A stretch of DNA of 64,000 nucleotides from NIC37A-2 sp050289625 (lineage in GTDB: Bacteria; Myxococcota_A; Polyangia; Polyangiales; Polyangiaceae). Where the stretch lies: the NCBI GenBank assembly GCA_050289625.1, contig JBNKGC010000005.1, positions 1-64,000 on the forward strand, written 5' to 3'. Under the pieces are notes generated by a model that did no database searches, was not told the origin of the DNA, and saw only the letters and a program-made list of their open reading frames with translations. Below, piece after piece: positions 1 through 9,012 of the stretch. Each line of letters opens with the position of its first letter. The first letter of the stretch is position 1. A program made the position numbers and the translations under genes.

Positions 1-76
1 GCCGGAGCGCAGCGGGACCGTGGGGTGAGGAGCGGCGATTCACTCGCCGCGACGAGGGGGGCGGGTCCGCCCCCCT
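1..76. repeat. Dispersed structured repeat, copy 1 (cut by window edge)
   Basis: About 75 bases match a second copy at 23397-23471. The copy holds two hairpins. The first has arms 33-38 (CGGCGA) and 44-49 (TCGCCG) around the loop TTCAC. The second is a G/C-only stem, 56-64 with 67-75. In the other copy the first stem has a different sequence but still pairs around the same loop, which points to selection on structure. It lies just past the stop codon of the rhomboid-like gene, so it could end that transcript. The true left end is outside the window. Confidence 0.7.
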
Positions 77-83
77 ACAAACA

Positions 84-872
84 CTAGTTCAGGCGGTGCT
101 TGTCGTCGTCGCGGCCGCCGCCGTCGATCACGCGCAGACCCGACGACTTGACCCGCTTCTTGCGCTCCTGCCGATCGCGCTTCGCCTCGATTTCCAGGCG
201 GGCCAGGCGGTACTTCAGGTAGAAGCGCCGCAGGGGGGAGGGGGTACCCCCGCCGAGCAGCCAGCCAGCGCCCATCCCGGCAAAAACGGCGATGTGCCCG
301 GAGGGAGGGGTGCGCAGAGCGATGAGCGACATCAGGCTGATGCCCACCACGAAGAGGATGAGGCCGCGCGAGCTCACGGGGATCGTGAAGAACAGGTGCA
401 CGGTGCGACCCCGGAAGCTGAGCGCCCACGCGATGGCGACAGCTTCGACCACCGGCATGGCCCCGAAGTAGTAGCCGTCAGTGCCCTGGGGCACGAGACG
501 CGCCGCGATGCTTGCGGGGAGCGCCATGTCGACCGCGGCCTGCGTGCCGTAGGCGAGGGCTCCGCTGAAAAAGAGAAAACGCAGGAAGCGTTTGGAGCCC
601 CAGGCGCTCTCCAGGGATGGGGACAGGAAGTACAGACCGATCAGGCTGACCAGAATGTGGCCGATGTCCCCCGAGGGCATGTGCAGGAGGGACGCCGTGA
701 AGATACGCCACACCTGCCCCTGGAAAATCTTCTCGGTGTTCCCGCACAGGGCGAAGAACGACTGGCCGGAGGCTCCACCCCAGTTGATGGCCAGGGCAAA
801 CACCAGCCAGATCGAGAAGAGGCCGATCAGGACTCCCTTGAGCGCCTTCCCGGGCCGGGGAAGACCCCCCAT
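84..872 (-). CDS. Rhomboid-like membrane protein, probably not a protease
   Basis: 262 residues with about six hydrophobic segments in rhomboid order. A conserved-looking early part (WRIFTASLLH, then GHILVSLIGLY) is followed by a later helix with GHIAVFAGMGAGWLLG, which keeps the His-containing glycine-zipper helix of the family. The catalytic GxSG motif is not seen; the matching helix reads YYFGAMPVVEAVAIA. The Asn usually found in HxxxN is Ser. It is therefore called a rhomboid relative without visible serine-protease residues. The C-terminus is a basic cytoplasmic tail. The start at 872 is preferred because GAGG lies about 10 bases upstream; an ATG at 899 is the alternative. Function is unknown. 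Confidence 0.7.
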   Translation of the reverse strand: MGGLPRPGKALKGVLIGLFSIWLVFALAINWGGASGQSFFALCGNTEKIFQGQVWRIFTASLLHMPSGDIGHILVSLIGLYFLSPSLESAWGSKRFLRFLFFSGALAYGTQAAVDMALPASIAARLVPQGTDGYYFGAMPVVEAVAIAWALSFRGRTVHLFFTIPVSSRGLILFVVGISLMSLIALRTPPSGHIAVFAGMGAGWLLGGGTPSPLRRFYLKYRLARLEIEAKRDRQERKKRVKSSGLRVIDGGGRDDDKHRLN

Positions 873-1087
873 CACTTGTGCACCTCGTTCGTCCCGCATG
901 ATCAGGACCGATGCTGCGGTCTACCACCGCAGGACGGCCTCCGCCCCACAAGGTACGGCAGCCTGGGCGACCAAAACACGTCCGGCGGCCCGAAAATCGG
1001 CAGTCCGTTTCCTAGTGCCGCGCTTGGGGGCTCGCAACCCCAGAGCCGTTCCGGCTCGAGGAGGGCTTTCGACTCGCTGCGGGGGCC

Positions 1088-2038
1088 TCAGGGGGTTGGT
1101 GTGAGCGGGTCGCAGCTCACTGGAACCGAGGCGCCTGGTCGAGTGCGCCCCGCGCAGGCCGTGGTCCACCCGGGGCTGGAAGCGCCCGCAGCAAACGCTC
1201 GGACCGCGACACTGACGTTGGCTCCCGCTGGAAGTCCTTCGAAGGACAGCGTGTCGCCACAAGACGTCGTTTCGGAAAGCGGTGCGCTCCCGGGGACTTG
1301 GACGGTGGCGGTGAAGGTCGCGACTTGCCCGCTCCCGTTGCCGCACGAAAGCCCGACAAGCGCGTCCTCCAGGCTCACGGTGACCCCAGTCGGAGTTTCG
1401 GGCCCGGCATCGACGAGCTCCGCACAGCCGCGAACGAAGATGGTCGTGTCTTCCACCGCGACAGCTCCAAGCTCGACTTCACCGGCGCCGCTGGTTTCGC
1501 CACCCGCTCCTGCGTTGCCCACTCCGCCCAAGCCGGCGCCGCCGGCTCCACCGGCGCCCAGGGAGCCATTTCCTTCCGTTTGTGCTGCGAGCGCCGCAGG
1601 GGTGCCGAAGCAGGTCGTCGTCCACCGCGGCGGGACTACGGTGCCGTCGTCGTCGACGGCTCGCGCGACCCCGGGCGCCTGAGCGGACAGGTCGTCCCGA
1701 TCGAAGGCGCTGACCGAGGCAATGTAGCTGTGTCCGGGCACCACGAAGTCGAACGTGACCTGCTGGTTGCAGCTGAGCACCGAGGAGGCGGGGAGCTCGA
1801 ACTGGGTTCCATCGCCTCCCGGCAAGTCCGGGGTCACGTCGGTGAGGACGACCTGATATGTCCGCAGGGCGCCGGGCGCGTTGGCGCAGGGGACGTCGCC
1901 GAGAAAGTCAGCTGGATCGACGCCGATGCGCGTCGGGGGCGGAGTGGTTCCAAACCCTCCCGAACCTTCGACACAGCCCGAGAGCGCGGCAAACGCCAAG
2001 AGCCAAGTGAGGCGGCGGCGGGACGGGGGGCGAACCAT
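1088..2038 (-). CDS. Gly-rich secreted lipoprotein, unknown function
   Basis: 316 residues. The start is chosen so that the protein begins with a classical lipoprotein signal: a basic n-region (RPPSRRR), a short hydrophobic core and the lipobox LSGC. The mature part has two segments that look like small beta-sandwich domains, each with paired cysteines, joined by a Gly/Ala-rich linker (GAGGAGGAGLGG). No enzyme motif is visible. It is the last of three tandem minus-strand lipoprotein genes, 85 bases after the previous one. Likely an outer-membrane or surface protein; I do not recognise the family. Confidence 0.75.
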   Translation of the reverse strand: MVRPPSRRRLTWLLAFAALSGCVEGSGGFGTTPPPTRIGVDPADFLGDVPCANAPGALRTYQVVLTDVTPDLPGGDGTQFELPASSVLSCNQQVTFDFVVPGHSYIASVSAFDRDDLSAQAPGVARAVDDDGTVVPPRWTTTCFGTPAALAAQTEGNGSLGAGGAGGAGLGGVGNAGAGGETSGAGEVELGAVAVEDTTIFVRGCAELVDAGPETPTGVTVSLEDALVGLSCGNGSGQVATFTATVQVPGSAPLSETTSCGDTLSFEGLPAGANVSVAVRAFAAGASSPGWTTACAGRTRPGASVPVSCDPLTPTP

Positions 2039-2123
2039 GCGCGCTCTCGTAACAAGGGCGACGGCCCTCGGAAAGCCAAAGCTGCGGGGATGGCTCGAAA
2101 AAGCCACTGTCGATCCGGGCCCG

Positions 2124-2657
2124 CTACGGCAGGGGAAGGTAGCGGCGCTTTTCCAGGGGCGGGTCGACCGCTTCGAGCGCGTCGGAGGAGAGGATGAACC
2201 GAGCCGCGGTGCGCCCCCGTGACAAACGAGGCTCCGGATGACCGGGGCCGTCGCAAACCCGGGGAGCGTCCAGAGCCGGTCGGACGAGCTGGACCGCAGC
2301 GGTTCCGCCACGTCTCCCCCACTGCAGAGTCAGATCGTGCGAAAACTCCGTTCGGCAGTGGATGGTCGCGCCGCTCCTGAGCTCGAACTGCTCCTCGACG
2401 ACCAGCTCTTCCTTCGCTGATTTCGGTGCGAGTGTGACCGTGCTCTCCTCTCGAACCACGAAGACGCTGATCGCGCTGGGAGGTGACAGGAGCCCGCGAT
2501 TTTCCTGCCGTGACACCCAGTGGTTTCCGATTCGTAGGATCTCGTCGGCGGGTGTCTCCCGGTGGACCGGTGCCTCGGCTTCGCGGTCGTCGCCTCCGCA
2601 GCCGAGGAGCAGACAGCCGCTTGCCAGAGCCGGGCCGACCACGCGCAGAACTCTCAT
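2124..2657 (-). CDS. Small lipoprotein, unknown function
   Basis: 177 residues starting with a lipoprotein signal peptide whose lipobox is LLGC. The mature region starts with an acidic, probably disordered stretch, followed by a beta-rich domain with one Cys pair and a basic C-terminus. Its ATG overlaps the stop of the preceding gene by 4 bases (ATGA), so the two are probably translated together. No catalytic motif was recognised. Confidence 0.72.
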   Translation of the reverse strand: MRVLRVVGPALASGCLLLGCGGDDREAEAPVHRETPADEILRIGNHWVSRQENRGLLSPPSAISVFVVREESTVTLAPKSAKEELVVEEQFELRSGATIHCRTEFSHDLTLQWGRRGGTAAVQLVRPALDAPRVCDGPGHPEPRLSRGRTAARFILSSDALEAVDPPLEKRRYLPLP

Positions 2658-3112
2658 CCGCCCGCTCCTCCCATGCCTTCGTCGTCGTCAGCGGATGGAT
2701 TCAAGAACCCGCATTCGACCGTGTCCCACGGTCGTGCGACTACGTCGCACGCCGTTTCCAAGGTCTTGCCGCTCGCGGCGCGTGCTGGCGCGCCGTCCGC
2801 GCAGCCGCTCAGGGAGGTGTCCTTGTCTGCCGCGGCGCACGCGCCCGCGCTCTCGACCGCTTCGACGCACGCGGTCTGTTGGTCCGGGCCGGGATGGATG
2901 CTCGCGGCCAGACCATGGAGACACTGGTCGCGATAGAATCGCTCGCAGGCCTCCTGCTCCTCCGCTTCGATGGTCCCGCAGGTGACCGCCGCTTTGCAGC
3001 GCGCGAACTCGATCTCTCGGCACTCGTCGATGCCAACCGCATCCGTGCCGCAGGCGGACACCACCAGGGTCAGGGAAGCGACGGCGAGGAACGCAATGGC
3101 GAGTCGGATCAT
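2654..3112 (-). CDS. Cys-rich lipoprotein, unknown function
   Basis: 152 residues. The start at 3112 gives a compact lipoprotein signal (MIRLAIAF..., lipobox VSAC); an ATG at 3160 would add 16 residues without a better signal. The mature protein has about nine cysteines, some spaced as in the small Cys-rich surface lipoproteins common in myxobacteria, and ends in MGGAGG. It is the first gene of the three-lipoprotein run and is divergent from the nucleotidyltransferase gene, with about 100 bases between them for promoters. Confidence 0.72.
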   Translation of the reverse strand: MIRLAIAFLAVASLTLVVSACGTDAVGIDECREIEFARCKAAVTCGTIEAEEQEACERFYRDQCLHGLAASIHPGPDQQTACVEAVESAGACAAADKDTSLSGCADGAPARAASGKTLETACDVVARPWDTVECGFLNPSADDDEGMGGAGG

Positions 3113-3214
3113 CTCGCTCGCGGCTACCACGGGTTCCGTGGTCGAGGCGAGTTTTCGCATACGGAATGCTCCATCACCTTGCCCCGATTCGCAGGACCCG
3201 GGGACAATCTCCGC

Positions 3215-4099
3215 GTGACCCGAGCGATGGTTCTTTGCGCTGGCTTCGGCACCCGGCTGCTGCCGCTGACCGAGGAGCTCCCCAAGCCCCTGGTCCCCAT
3301 CGGGGATCGACCGCTTCTGGGTCACATCGCGGACCGGCTCTTGGGCCAAGGAGTTGAGAAACTGGTTGCGAATCTACATCATAGGTCTGAGGAGTTTAAC
3401 AGTTTAATCAATACCTTAGGTGACAAGCTTCAGGTTGTGCATGAACCTGAGATCAGGGGCACGGCCGGAGGGATCGCGGGGGCACGGCCCTGGCTGGGGC
3501 CGGGTCCGGTCCTGGTGGTCAACGGCGACATCGTGGGGACGATTCCCGCGTCGGAGCTGATCGAGCATGCCACCGACGGGCTGGTCATGGCCGTCAGCGC
3601 CCGTCCGCGGGAGCAGGGCACCCTCGGGGTCGACGCACAGGGGCGGGTCGTCCGCATGCGGGGGCAGGTGTTCGGGAGCGAAGTAGCGGGTGCCGATTAC
3701 ATCGGTGTTGCCGCGCTGGGCGCGAGGTGTCTCGGCGAGCTTCCGGAACGGGGCTGCCTCGTAGGGGATTGGGCTCTGCCGGAGCTCGCGCGGGGCGGGG
3801 AGGTGCATACGGTCGCCGTGTCCTCCGACTGGAGCGACATCGGTAGCCTGGAGAGTTACTTCGCGGCGAACATGCGCTGGCGGAAGGAACACCGGGGGGA
3901 GGGAAGCTGGGTGGCACCCGGCGCGCGCGTGGGGCCTTCGGTTCGGCTCGTGGAAAGCCTCGTTGGGGAAGGCGCTTCGGTTGCGGGGCAAGGCGTCGTC
4001 GAGCGCTGCGTGGTGTGGCCCAGAGCGCAGGTCGAAGCTCCTTTGGCCGACGCGATCGTGACGACGACGGGCCGCGTGGTCACGCTCCCGCCTCGATGA
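3215..4099 (+). CDS. Sugar-phosphate nucleotidyltransferase
   Basis: 294 residues. The N-terminus carries the nucleotidyltransferase signature (LCAGFGTRLLPLT, then PKPLVPIGDRPLL), the GT-A-like fold that transfers NMP from an NTP to a sugar 1-phosphate. VVNGDI fits the metal-binding region, and the last ~70 residues resemble a short left-handed beta-helix (VAPGARVGPSV). This fits the MurNAc-1-phosphate uridylyltransferase / mannose-1-phosphate guanylyltransferase group; substrate cannot be set from sequence. The GTG at 3215 is favoured because GGGGA lies about 10 bases upstream; an ATG at 3227 is possible. A stretch near 3371-3420 has very unusual codons for this genome. pabB follows after 12 bases. 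Confidence 0.88.
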   Translation: MTRAMVLCAGFGTRLLPLTEELPKPLVPIGDRPLLGHIADRLLGQGVEKLVANLHHRSEEFNSLINTLGDKLQVVHEPEIRGTAGGIAGARPWLGPGPVLVVNGDIVGTIPASELIEHATDGLVMAVSARPREQGTLGVDAQGRVVRMRGQVFGSEVAGADYIGVAALGARCLGELPERGCLVGDWALPELARGGEVHTVAVSSDWSDIGSLESYFAANMRWRKEHRGEGSWVAPGARVGPSVRLVESLVGEGASVAGQGVVERCVVWPRAQVEAPLADAIVTTTGRVVTLPPR

Positions 4100-4111
4100 T
4101 CGAGGTCTCCG

Positions 4112-5422
4112 GTGGTAAACGGCGCTCGCGTGCCGCCGATTCGCCTCGACCTACCCAGCACCCTCGACCCCAAGGCGGCCGCTCGTCGTCTGCTGGAGAG
4201 CCCCGGTGCGTTTCTTCTGGTCGACGAGCCCGCGGGTCGGGCGACCGTCGGCGCGTGGCCGAGTGATGTGTCGGAGGCGCTGGACCCCGAGGCGGAGCTG
4301 CCGTTCGACCCCGAGAGGAGTGATGTCGCGCGGTGGGTGGGGATTCTCCCATACGAAGCGTTTCGCGATCTCGAGCGCCCCGCCGTTACGCGAACGCCGG
4401 AGGACCGGGCTCCACCCCATGTGGTCGCTCCCCGATGGCTTCGGTATCCGGCAGTGGCGGTGTTCGACGCTGCGGGAGTCCGCGTCGAGGGTGACGATCC
4501 CCGATCGGTCCGGCGCTTGCACTCCGCCCTATCCGAGGTCCGGGCCGAGGACTTGCCCTCGCGCAGCTTGGCTGGCGCCACGAACCAGCCCCTCGTCGAG
4601 GAGCCGCCCGAGATCCACGCTGCGCGCGTGCGACGCGCGCTCGAGCACATCGCCGCGGGGGATCTCTACCAAGTCAACCTGGCCCGTCGCTTCGAATTCC
4701 CCCTGGCTGGGCACCCCATCGAAATTCTGACCGAGCTCGGAACCCTCGCCGCGGCCCCATTCGCCGCGGCCCTGGACTTGGGCGAGTTGGGGGTGGTGAG
4801 CGCTTCTCCCGAGCTCTTCCTCCATGTCGACGCCCGAAGGCGCGCCGTCACCCGACCCATCAAGGGGACTCGCCCCCGCGGCACGAACCCGGAAGAGGAC
4901 GCCGCCCTGTGCGCCGAGTTGGACGCGAGCGAGAAGGAGCGCGCCGAGTTGGCGATGATCATCGACGTCGAACGGAACGACCTAGGGAGGCTGGCTCGAG
5001 CCGGGTCCGTCCGCCTGACCAGGCCTCCGCGCGTGGTCAGTCACGCGACGGTTCACCATCGAGAGGCCGAGGTTGTTGCGGATCTTCGGGGCGGGGTGTC
5101 TCGCGAAGGCGTCCTTCGAGCGACGATGCCGAGCGGAAGCGTGACCGGGGCTCCGAAAGTGCGCGCCATGGAGCTCATCGCCATCACTGAAACGGAGCGA
5201 CGCGGGCTTTACACGGGCGCGATCGGCGCGGTGGGCCACGATGGCTCCTTGCGGCTCTCGATGGCCATCCGAACGCTGACGGTGCGGGACGGAGTGGCGC
5301 ACTACTTCGCCGGCGGAGGCATCGTTGCCGACAGCGATCCCGACGCGGAAGTGCTCGAAACACTTTGGAAAGCGCGACAGCTCGCGCGCCTCGTCCCTGC
5401 GCTCGGGCCCCAGCGTCGCTGA
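4112..5422 (+). CDS. pabB: Aminodeoxychorismate synthase component I
   Basis: 436 residues of the chorismate-binding family. The active-site signature PIKGTRPRG lies near residues 249-257; PIKGT is the form typical of PabB, where the Lys attacks chorismate, while anthranilate synthases usually have PIAGT. Other family motifs are ASPELFL, DVERNDLGR, MPSGSVTGAPK and FAGGGIVADS. The enzyme would make 4-amino-4-deoxychorismate for folate from chorismate and ammonia. No pabA or pabC lies nearby, so partners must be elsewhere. It starts at GTG, 12 bases after the nucleotidyltransferase, suggesting co-transcription. Confidence 0.92.
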   Translation: MVNGARVPPIRLDLPSTLDPKAAARRLLESPGAFLLVDEPAGRATVGAWPSDVSEALDPEAELPFDPERSDVARWVGILPYEAFRDLERPAVTRTPEDRAPPHVVAPRWLRYPAVAVFDAAGVRVEGDDPRSVRRLHSALSEVRAEDLPSRSLAGATNQPLVEEPPEIHAARVRRALEHIAAGDLYQVNLARRFEFPLAGHPIEILTELGTLAAAPFAAALDLGELGVVSASPELFLHVDARRRAVTRPIKGTRPRGTNPEEDAALCAELDASEKERAELAMIIDVERNDLGRLARAGSVRLTRPPRVVSHATVHHREAEVVADLRGGVSREGVLRATMPSGSVTGAPKVRAMELIAITETERRGLYTGAIGAVGHDGSLRLSMAIRTLTVRDGVAHYFAGGGIVADSDPDAEVLETLWKARQLARLVPALGPQRR

Positions 5423-5488
5423 GACCGAATTCCCGAAGAGCGCCCAAAAACTAGGCCCGAGGGGTGCGTGCGGGCTACGGGTGACTCG

Positions 5489-6307
5489 ATGCAAACCAGC
5501 CCGGTGAACCTCCGCAACCTCGAGCGCATCCAGGAGAGCGACGGCAAGTCTTCACGCCTCGCCACGATCCTCCTCGCCTCGACCGGGATCGCTGCTCTCG
5601 TCGTCGTGGGCACGATGATGGCCGAACGCGAGGGGCCGCCCGCGCGATCGGAGGCCGATCCTCTGGAGGCGCTGGTGCTCGAAGCTCAAGCCTCGACCGA
5701 AAAGGACCCGGCGCACCTCGACGGCAGTGACGTCTCGTTTCCAGCGATCCTCAGTGACTCCGACACCCCGACCACGGCGCTTGCCGCGGTGAAGGACAAG
5801 AACGGGAGTTTGGTCGAACAGCCGGAGCCGGCGCCTGCGGCGCCGCCTCCGCCAACCGACGAGCTCCCGGTCGTCCCGCTTCCGGCTGGAACCCTTCTCA
5901 ACGCGACGCCGGTCACCACCGAGGCGAAGGACGAGCTGTCCGCGATGGCGGCGAGCGCATCGAATGTCGACGACGCGCCCATGGTCGAGCCCGGAATGGA
6001 CGGAGGCTACCAGGTGCAGGTCGCGAGCTTCCAGAACCAGGCCGATGCGGAGAAATTCGTGGAAGATCTGCGCCGGCGAGGGCATCGCGCGTTTCGTCAG
6101 CCCGCGAACGTGCCCGGCCGAGGGCTTTGGCACCGAGTGCGGGTCGGTCCCTTCAAGACGAAGTACGCCGCCACGCTCTACCAGCGAAAGCTCGAAAAAC
6201 AGGAACGGATTTCAGCGTTGGTGATCGACCCGGACAAGGTCGAACAGCAGCAGAAGATCCGGGCCGCCAAGCTCGCCGCTCGCATCAAGAAGTACGGACG
6301 CCCCTGA
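5489..6307 (+). CDS. SPOR-domain membrane protein
   Basis: 272 residues. A short cytoplasmic N-terminus is followed by one hydrophobic segment (about residues 31-47, ILLASTGIAALVVVGTMM), a long Pro/Ala/acidic linker and a C-terminal SPOR domain (about 170-245, from YQVQVASF through VRVGPF). SPOR domains bind denuded peptidoglycan glycan strands at division sites, so a septal or cell-wall role is likely. The ATG at 5489 is preferred over an in-frame GTG at 5468. It follows pabB by 66 bases and converges on the next gene, with 52 bases between the ends. Confidence 0.88.
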   Translation: MQTSPVNLRNLERIQESDGKSSRLATILLASTGIAALVVVGTMMAEREGPPARSEADPLEALVLEAQASTEKDPAHLDGSDVSFPAILSDSDTPTTALAAVKDKNGSLVEQPEPAPAAPPPPTDELPVVPLPAGTLLNATPVTTEAKDELSAMAASASNVDDAPMVEPGMDGGYQVQVASFQNQADAEKFVEDLRRRGHRAFRQPANVPGRGLWHRVRVGPFKTKYAATLYQRKLEKQERISALVIDPDKVEQQQKIRAAKLAARIKKYGRP

Positions 6308-6359
6308 AGCGGTTGCTCGGCACCCGCTTGCTCTCTCGCTCATTGCGAGCGGCGGAAAA

Positions 6360-7490
6360 TCACTTCCCTTTGGTTTTCCGAGCCAGCTGCTGGCGACTCG
6401 CCACCACGATGGCTTGGGGTACGCTCTTGCTCTTGGACAGACTCTTGAGGTCGTTGTCCCGAAGGTGGGGGATCATCCGGGACGCGAAGGTGAAGGGGCA
6501 CCGCGGGTTCATCGTCAGGTTGAGCTTGACCTGATAGTTGCGTGTGAAGTCCCGGTTCAGCGCCAGAATACGCAGGACGTCCTCGCTTACGGCGCGACTG
6601 GCGCTGATGCGGGCGGCTTCGGCCTCCGTCATGCGGGGGCTCTTGGCAGCCGCCTCCGCCACGAGCCGGTTGGTGTCGCGGATGAGCAGCATGCGCTCGG
6701 CGCCGTTTCCGAGCATCGCTCGGCGGATCTTCTGCGTGACGTTCATCTGCTGGATCTTCGCGTACAGGGGAACGCATTTTTCGACGACTTTCTCTTCACC
6801 GTCCTCATCCGTCTCGCAGACATCCTCCTTGTCCGTATTCGTTTCGGTCCGCGCGGCAATCGCTTCGGTCTCTTTGAAGAGCACGTCGTCGAAGGTGGGC
6901 TCCTCTGTCGGCTCGGGGATGAGCTCCGTCAGGATGGCCTGCGCGGCCTGCTTGAACGCGGGAAAATCGAGCTCAATCCCGTTTCGCACGGCAAGCTCGA
7001 TCAACCGGTCTGCGGTCGACATGCGCACGCGCTTGTTCATGTAGAGTTTTTCGATCACGGCGGGGTGCTTGAGAAGCAGCACTTCGTTGGTCGCGATGAG
7101 CTCTCCCGCCACCTCGTCGGCCTTTGCGGCGAGGCTGACGAGGGTCGCCTCTTCGATGCTCTTCATCGAGAGCAGCTTCGGGAGAACACGGGGGTCCTTT
7201 CCGTACCGCTCCGCCAGCTCAGCGACGACCGGGGCCACGAGGTCGGCCGAGAGGGCCGCTTCGAGCAGGGGAGGAGGAAGAGAATCGAGCGTCTGGCGAG
7301 CGGCGCCGGCAAGCTTGGCGTCTTCCGCGTGGGATAGGGCGACGACTACCGAAAGGACGTCCGGAGGCTTCAGGCCGGGGACCACTCCCTTCGCTGCCAG
7401 CATCTTCGCTGGAATCGGTGCGGCAGGTCCGAGGACTTTCTGAGCCGGCGCGGGTAGCGTGGAGAGGTCGATTTTCGTCACGACTCCCAC
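6360..7490 (-). CDS. Conserved hypothetical alpha-helical protein
   Basis: About 375 residues, predicted soluble and helical, with regular short helices such as AEDAKLAGAARQTLDSLP that suggest HEAT-like repeats in the first half. A charged, probably disordered linker with two Cys (around residues 215-250) precedes a basic C-terminal part ending in RKTKGK. No enzyme motif was recognised. The start is uncertain between GTGs at 7490 and 7481. Codon choice is typical of neighbouring genes. It is divergent from the SPFH gene, about 200 bases away. Confidence 0.7.
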   Translation of the reverse strand: MGVVTKIDLSTLPAPAQKVLGPAAPIPAKMLAAKGVVPGLKPPDVLSVVVALSHAEDAKLAGAARQTLDSLPPPLLEAALSADLVAPVVAELAERYGKDPRVLPKLLSMKSIEEATLVSLAAKADEVAGELIATNEVLLLKHPAVIEKLYMNKRVRMSTADRLIELAVRNGIELDFPAFKQAAQAILTELIPEPTEEPTFDDVLFKETEAIAARTETNTDKEDVCETDEDGEEKVVEKCVPLYAKIQQMNVTQKIRRAMLGNGAERMLLIRDTNRLVAEAAAKSPRMTEAEAARISASRAVSEDVLRILALNRDFTRNYQVKLNLTMNPRCPFTFASRMIPHLRDNDLKSLSKSKSVPQAIVVASRQQLARKTKGK

Positions 7491-7695
7491 TTTCCAACGA
7501 ACTACGGGCGACGTCCATCCTGATCGGCGGAAGCGGGGTCGTGCACGGCCAGCGACCGTCGCGCGGTCGGCCGGCGCAGGCGTCCGCGAGGGGGGGGGAG
7601 AAAGCGCATGCGGCCCTCCGGGTTTCCGCTATCGTGAACACGGCGCGAGTGGCGGTCGGGTTGGATCGCTCGAGGCGCGACCAAGGAACGAGCGC

Positions 7696-8928
7696 ATGGG
7701 GATTTTCGACTTCGTCAAGAGGGGTGTCGAGCGGATGATGATCGCGAGGGACGACGTGGCCAAGGAGCACGTCGTTTTCAAGCATCCTGACCAGACCTTC
7801 CCGTTCTGGAGCCAACTCACGGTCGACTCCGACGAGATCTGTTTGTTTTTCAAGGACGGACAGTACGTCGGATCCCTCGGTCCTGGTCGCCACACCCTCC
7901 AGACCCAGAACGTTCCTTTCCTGAACGCACTGGTGGACCACTTCACCGATCAGAACGTCTTCATCAGCGAGCTGTTCTTCGTCACCACGCGACCGCTCTA
8001 CAACCAAGGCTTCGGAGACACGATCGGTTCGATGCGCGATCCGGAGCTCGACCTTCGGGTGACGCCGCGAGCCTTCGGCACCTATTCCTTTCGAGTCGTC
8101 GATCCAGTGCGGTTCGTCGTCGAGTTCGTGGGTCAAACCGGAGCCGTCGATCCGGACCAAGTCACGCGGTGGGTCCGCGATCAGCTCTTTCAGGGACTAC
8201 GCACCACGCTGACGCGAATGATACGGGCCGGGGAGCTCACTTTCATGGATCTCGGAACCGCCGGGCCCGACGTGGCGCGGGCCGTGGTCCGAGACTGTCC
8301 CGATCTGGCTCAGGTCGGTGTTCAAGTTCTGGAGATCGCCAAGCTCAACATCAACCTCAGCGAAGAAGACCGGGCACGCGTCGATGCGGTGCAAGGCCAG
8401 ATCGTCGAGGCCAAGATGCGAGCGCGCGTCGCGCGGGTCGGGATCTCGGAGAAGCAGGCAGAGATCGCGCAGCGCCAGATGGAGCTGGACCAGGAGTTTG
8501 CCAACCAGGCTCGCTACCTCCAGAGCTTCGACATGGCCCGGTACCAGCAGTACGCAGCCGCGCAGGCGATGATGGGAATGGGGAGAGGAATGGCCGAGGG
8601 CGGCGAGGGGACCGGAGCCGCGAGCATGGCCGCGGGAGTTGGAATGGGGGCCGGCATGATGCATGGCGCGATGGCGGCGCCCGGCGTGATGCCTTGGGGG
8701 TATCCCCCGGCGTACCCGCCCTCGGGCTATTCACCCCCCGGGCATGCTCCGCCGGGGCCGGGGATTCCGCCACGAGGGGTTTCTTCGCCAGGCGCACCAG
8801 CCCCAGTGGCCGAAGGACGGGTGGCGTCCGACAAGGGAGGCGCACCCGAGACTACCTGCTCACAGTGCACTTCGAAAAACCCGGTGGACGCCAAATTCTG
8901 CGCCGAGTGCGGGCAGCGCTTGATGTGA
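7696..8928 (+). CDS. SPFH-domain protein with C-terminal zinc ribbon
   Basis: 410 residues. The N-terminal two thirds is an SPFH (band-7/flotillin-like) domain of the YdjI or 'virion core protein' type, starting MGIFDFVKRG and followed by a helical region rich in Arg/Glu/Gln (about 215-285). Next comes a Met/Gly/Pro-rich linker, then a zinc ribbon with CSQC...CAEC at the extreme C-terminus. Such proteins assemble on membranes and often accompany stress functions; the role here is inferred only. The start is backed by AAGGAACGAG upstream. The kinase gene that follows 84 bases later also carries a zinc ribbon, at its N-terminus. Confidence 0.85.
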   Translation: MGIFDFVKRGVERMMIARDDVAKEHVVFKHPDQTFPFWSQLTVDSDEICLFFKDGQYVGSLGPGRHTLQTQNVPFLNALVDHFTDQNVFISELFFVTTRPLYNQGFGDTIGSMRDPELDLRVTPRAFGTYSFRVVDPVRFVVEFVGQTGAVDPDQVTRWVRDQLFQGLRTTLTRMIRAGELTFMDLGTAGPDVARAVVRDCPDLAQVGVQVLEIAKLNINLSEEDRARVDAVQGQIVEAKMRARVARVGISEKQAEIAQRQMELDQEFANQARYLQSFDMARYQQYAAAQAMMGMGRGMAEGGEGTGAASMAAGVGMGAGMMHGAMAAPGVMPWGYPPAYPPSGYSPPGHAPPGPGIPPRGVSSPGAPAPVAEGRVASDKGGAPETTCSQCTSKNPVDAKFCAECGQRLM

Positions 8929-9012
8929 GTCGAGTGGTGACCCGTGCGGTGAGCCCCGTGCGGTGAGCAGAGTGGGGCAGCCTTGCATCGAACGCGTGTT
9001 ACCCTGGGCTCG

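Noticed and set aside
96..1682. Long plus-strand open frame (over 500 codons) across the rhomboid and lipoprotein genes
   Set aside because: It is the antisense of two genes with signal peptides and membrane segments; its product is His/Gln/Arg/Pro-rich without any domain.
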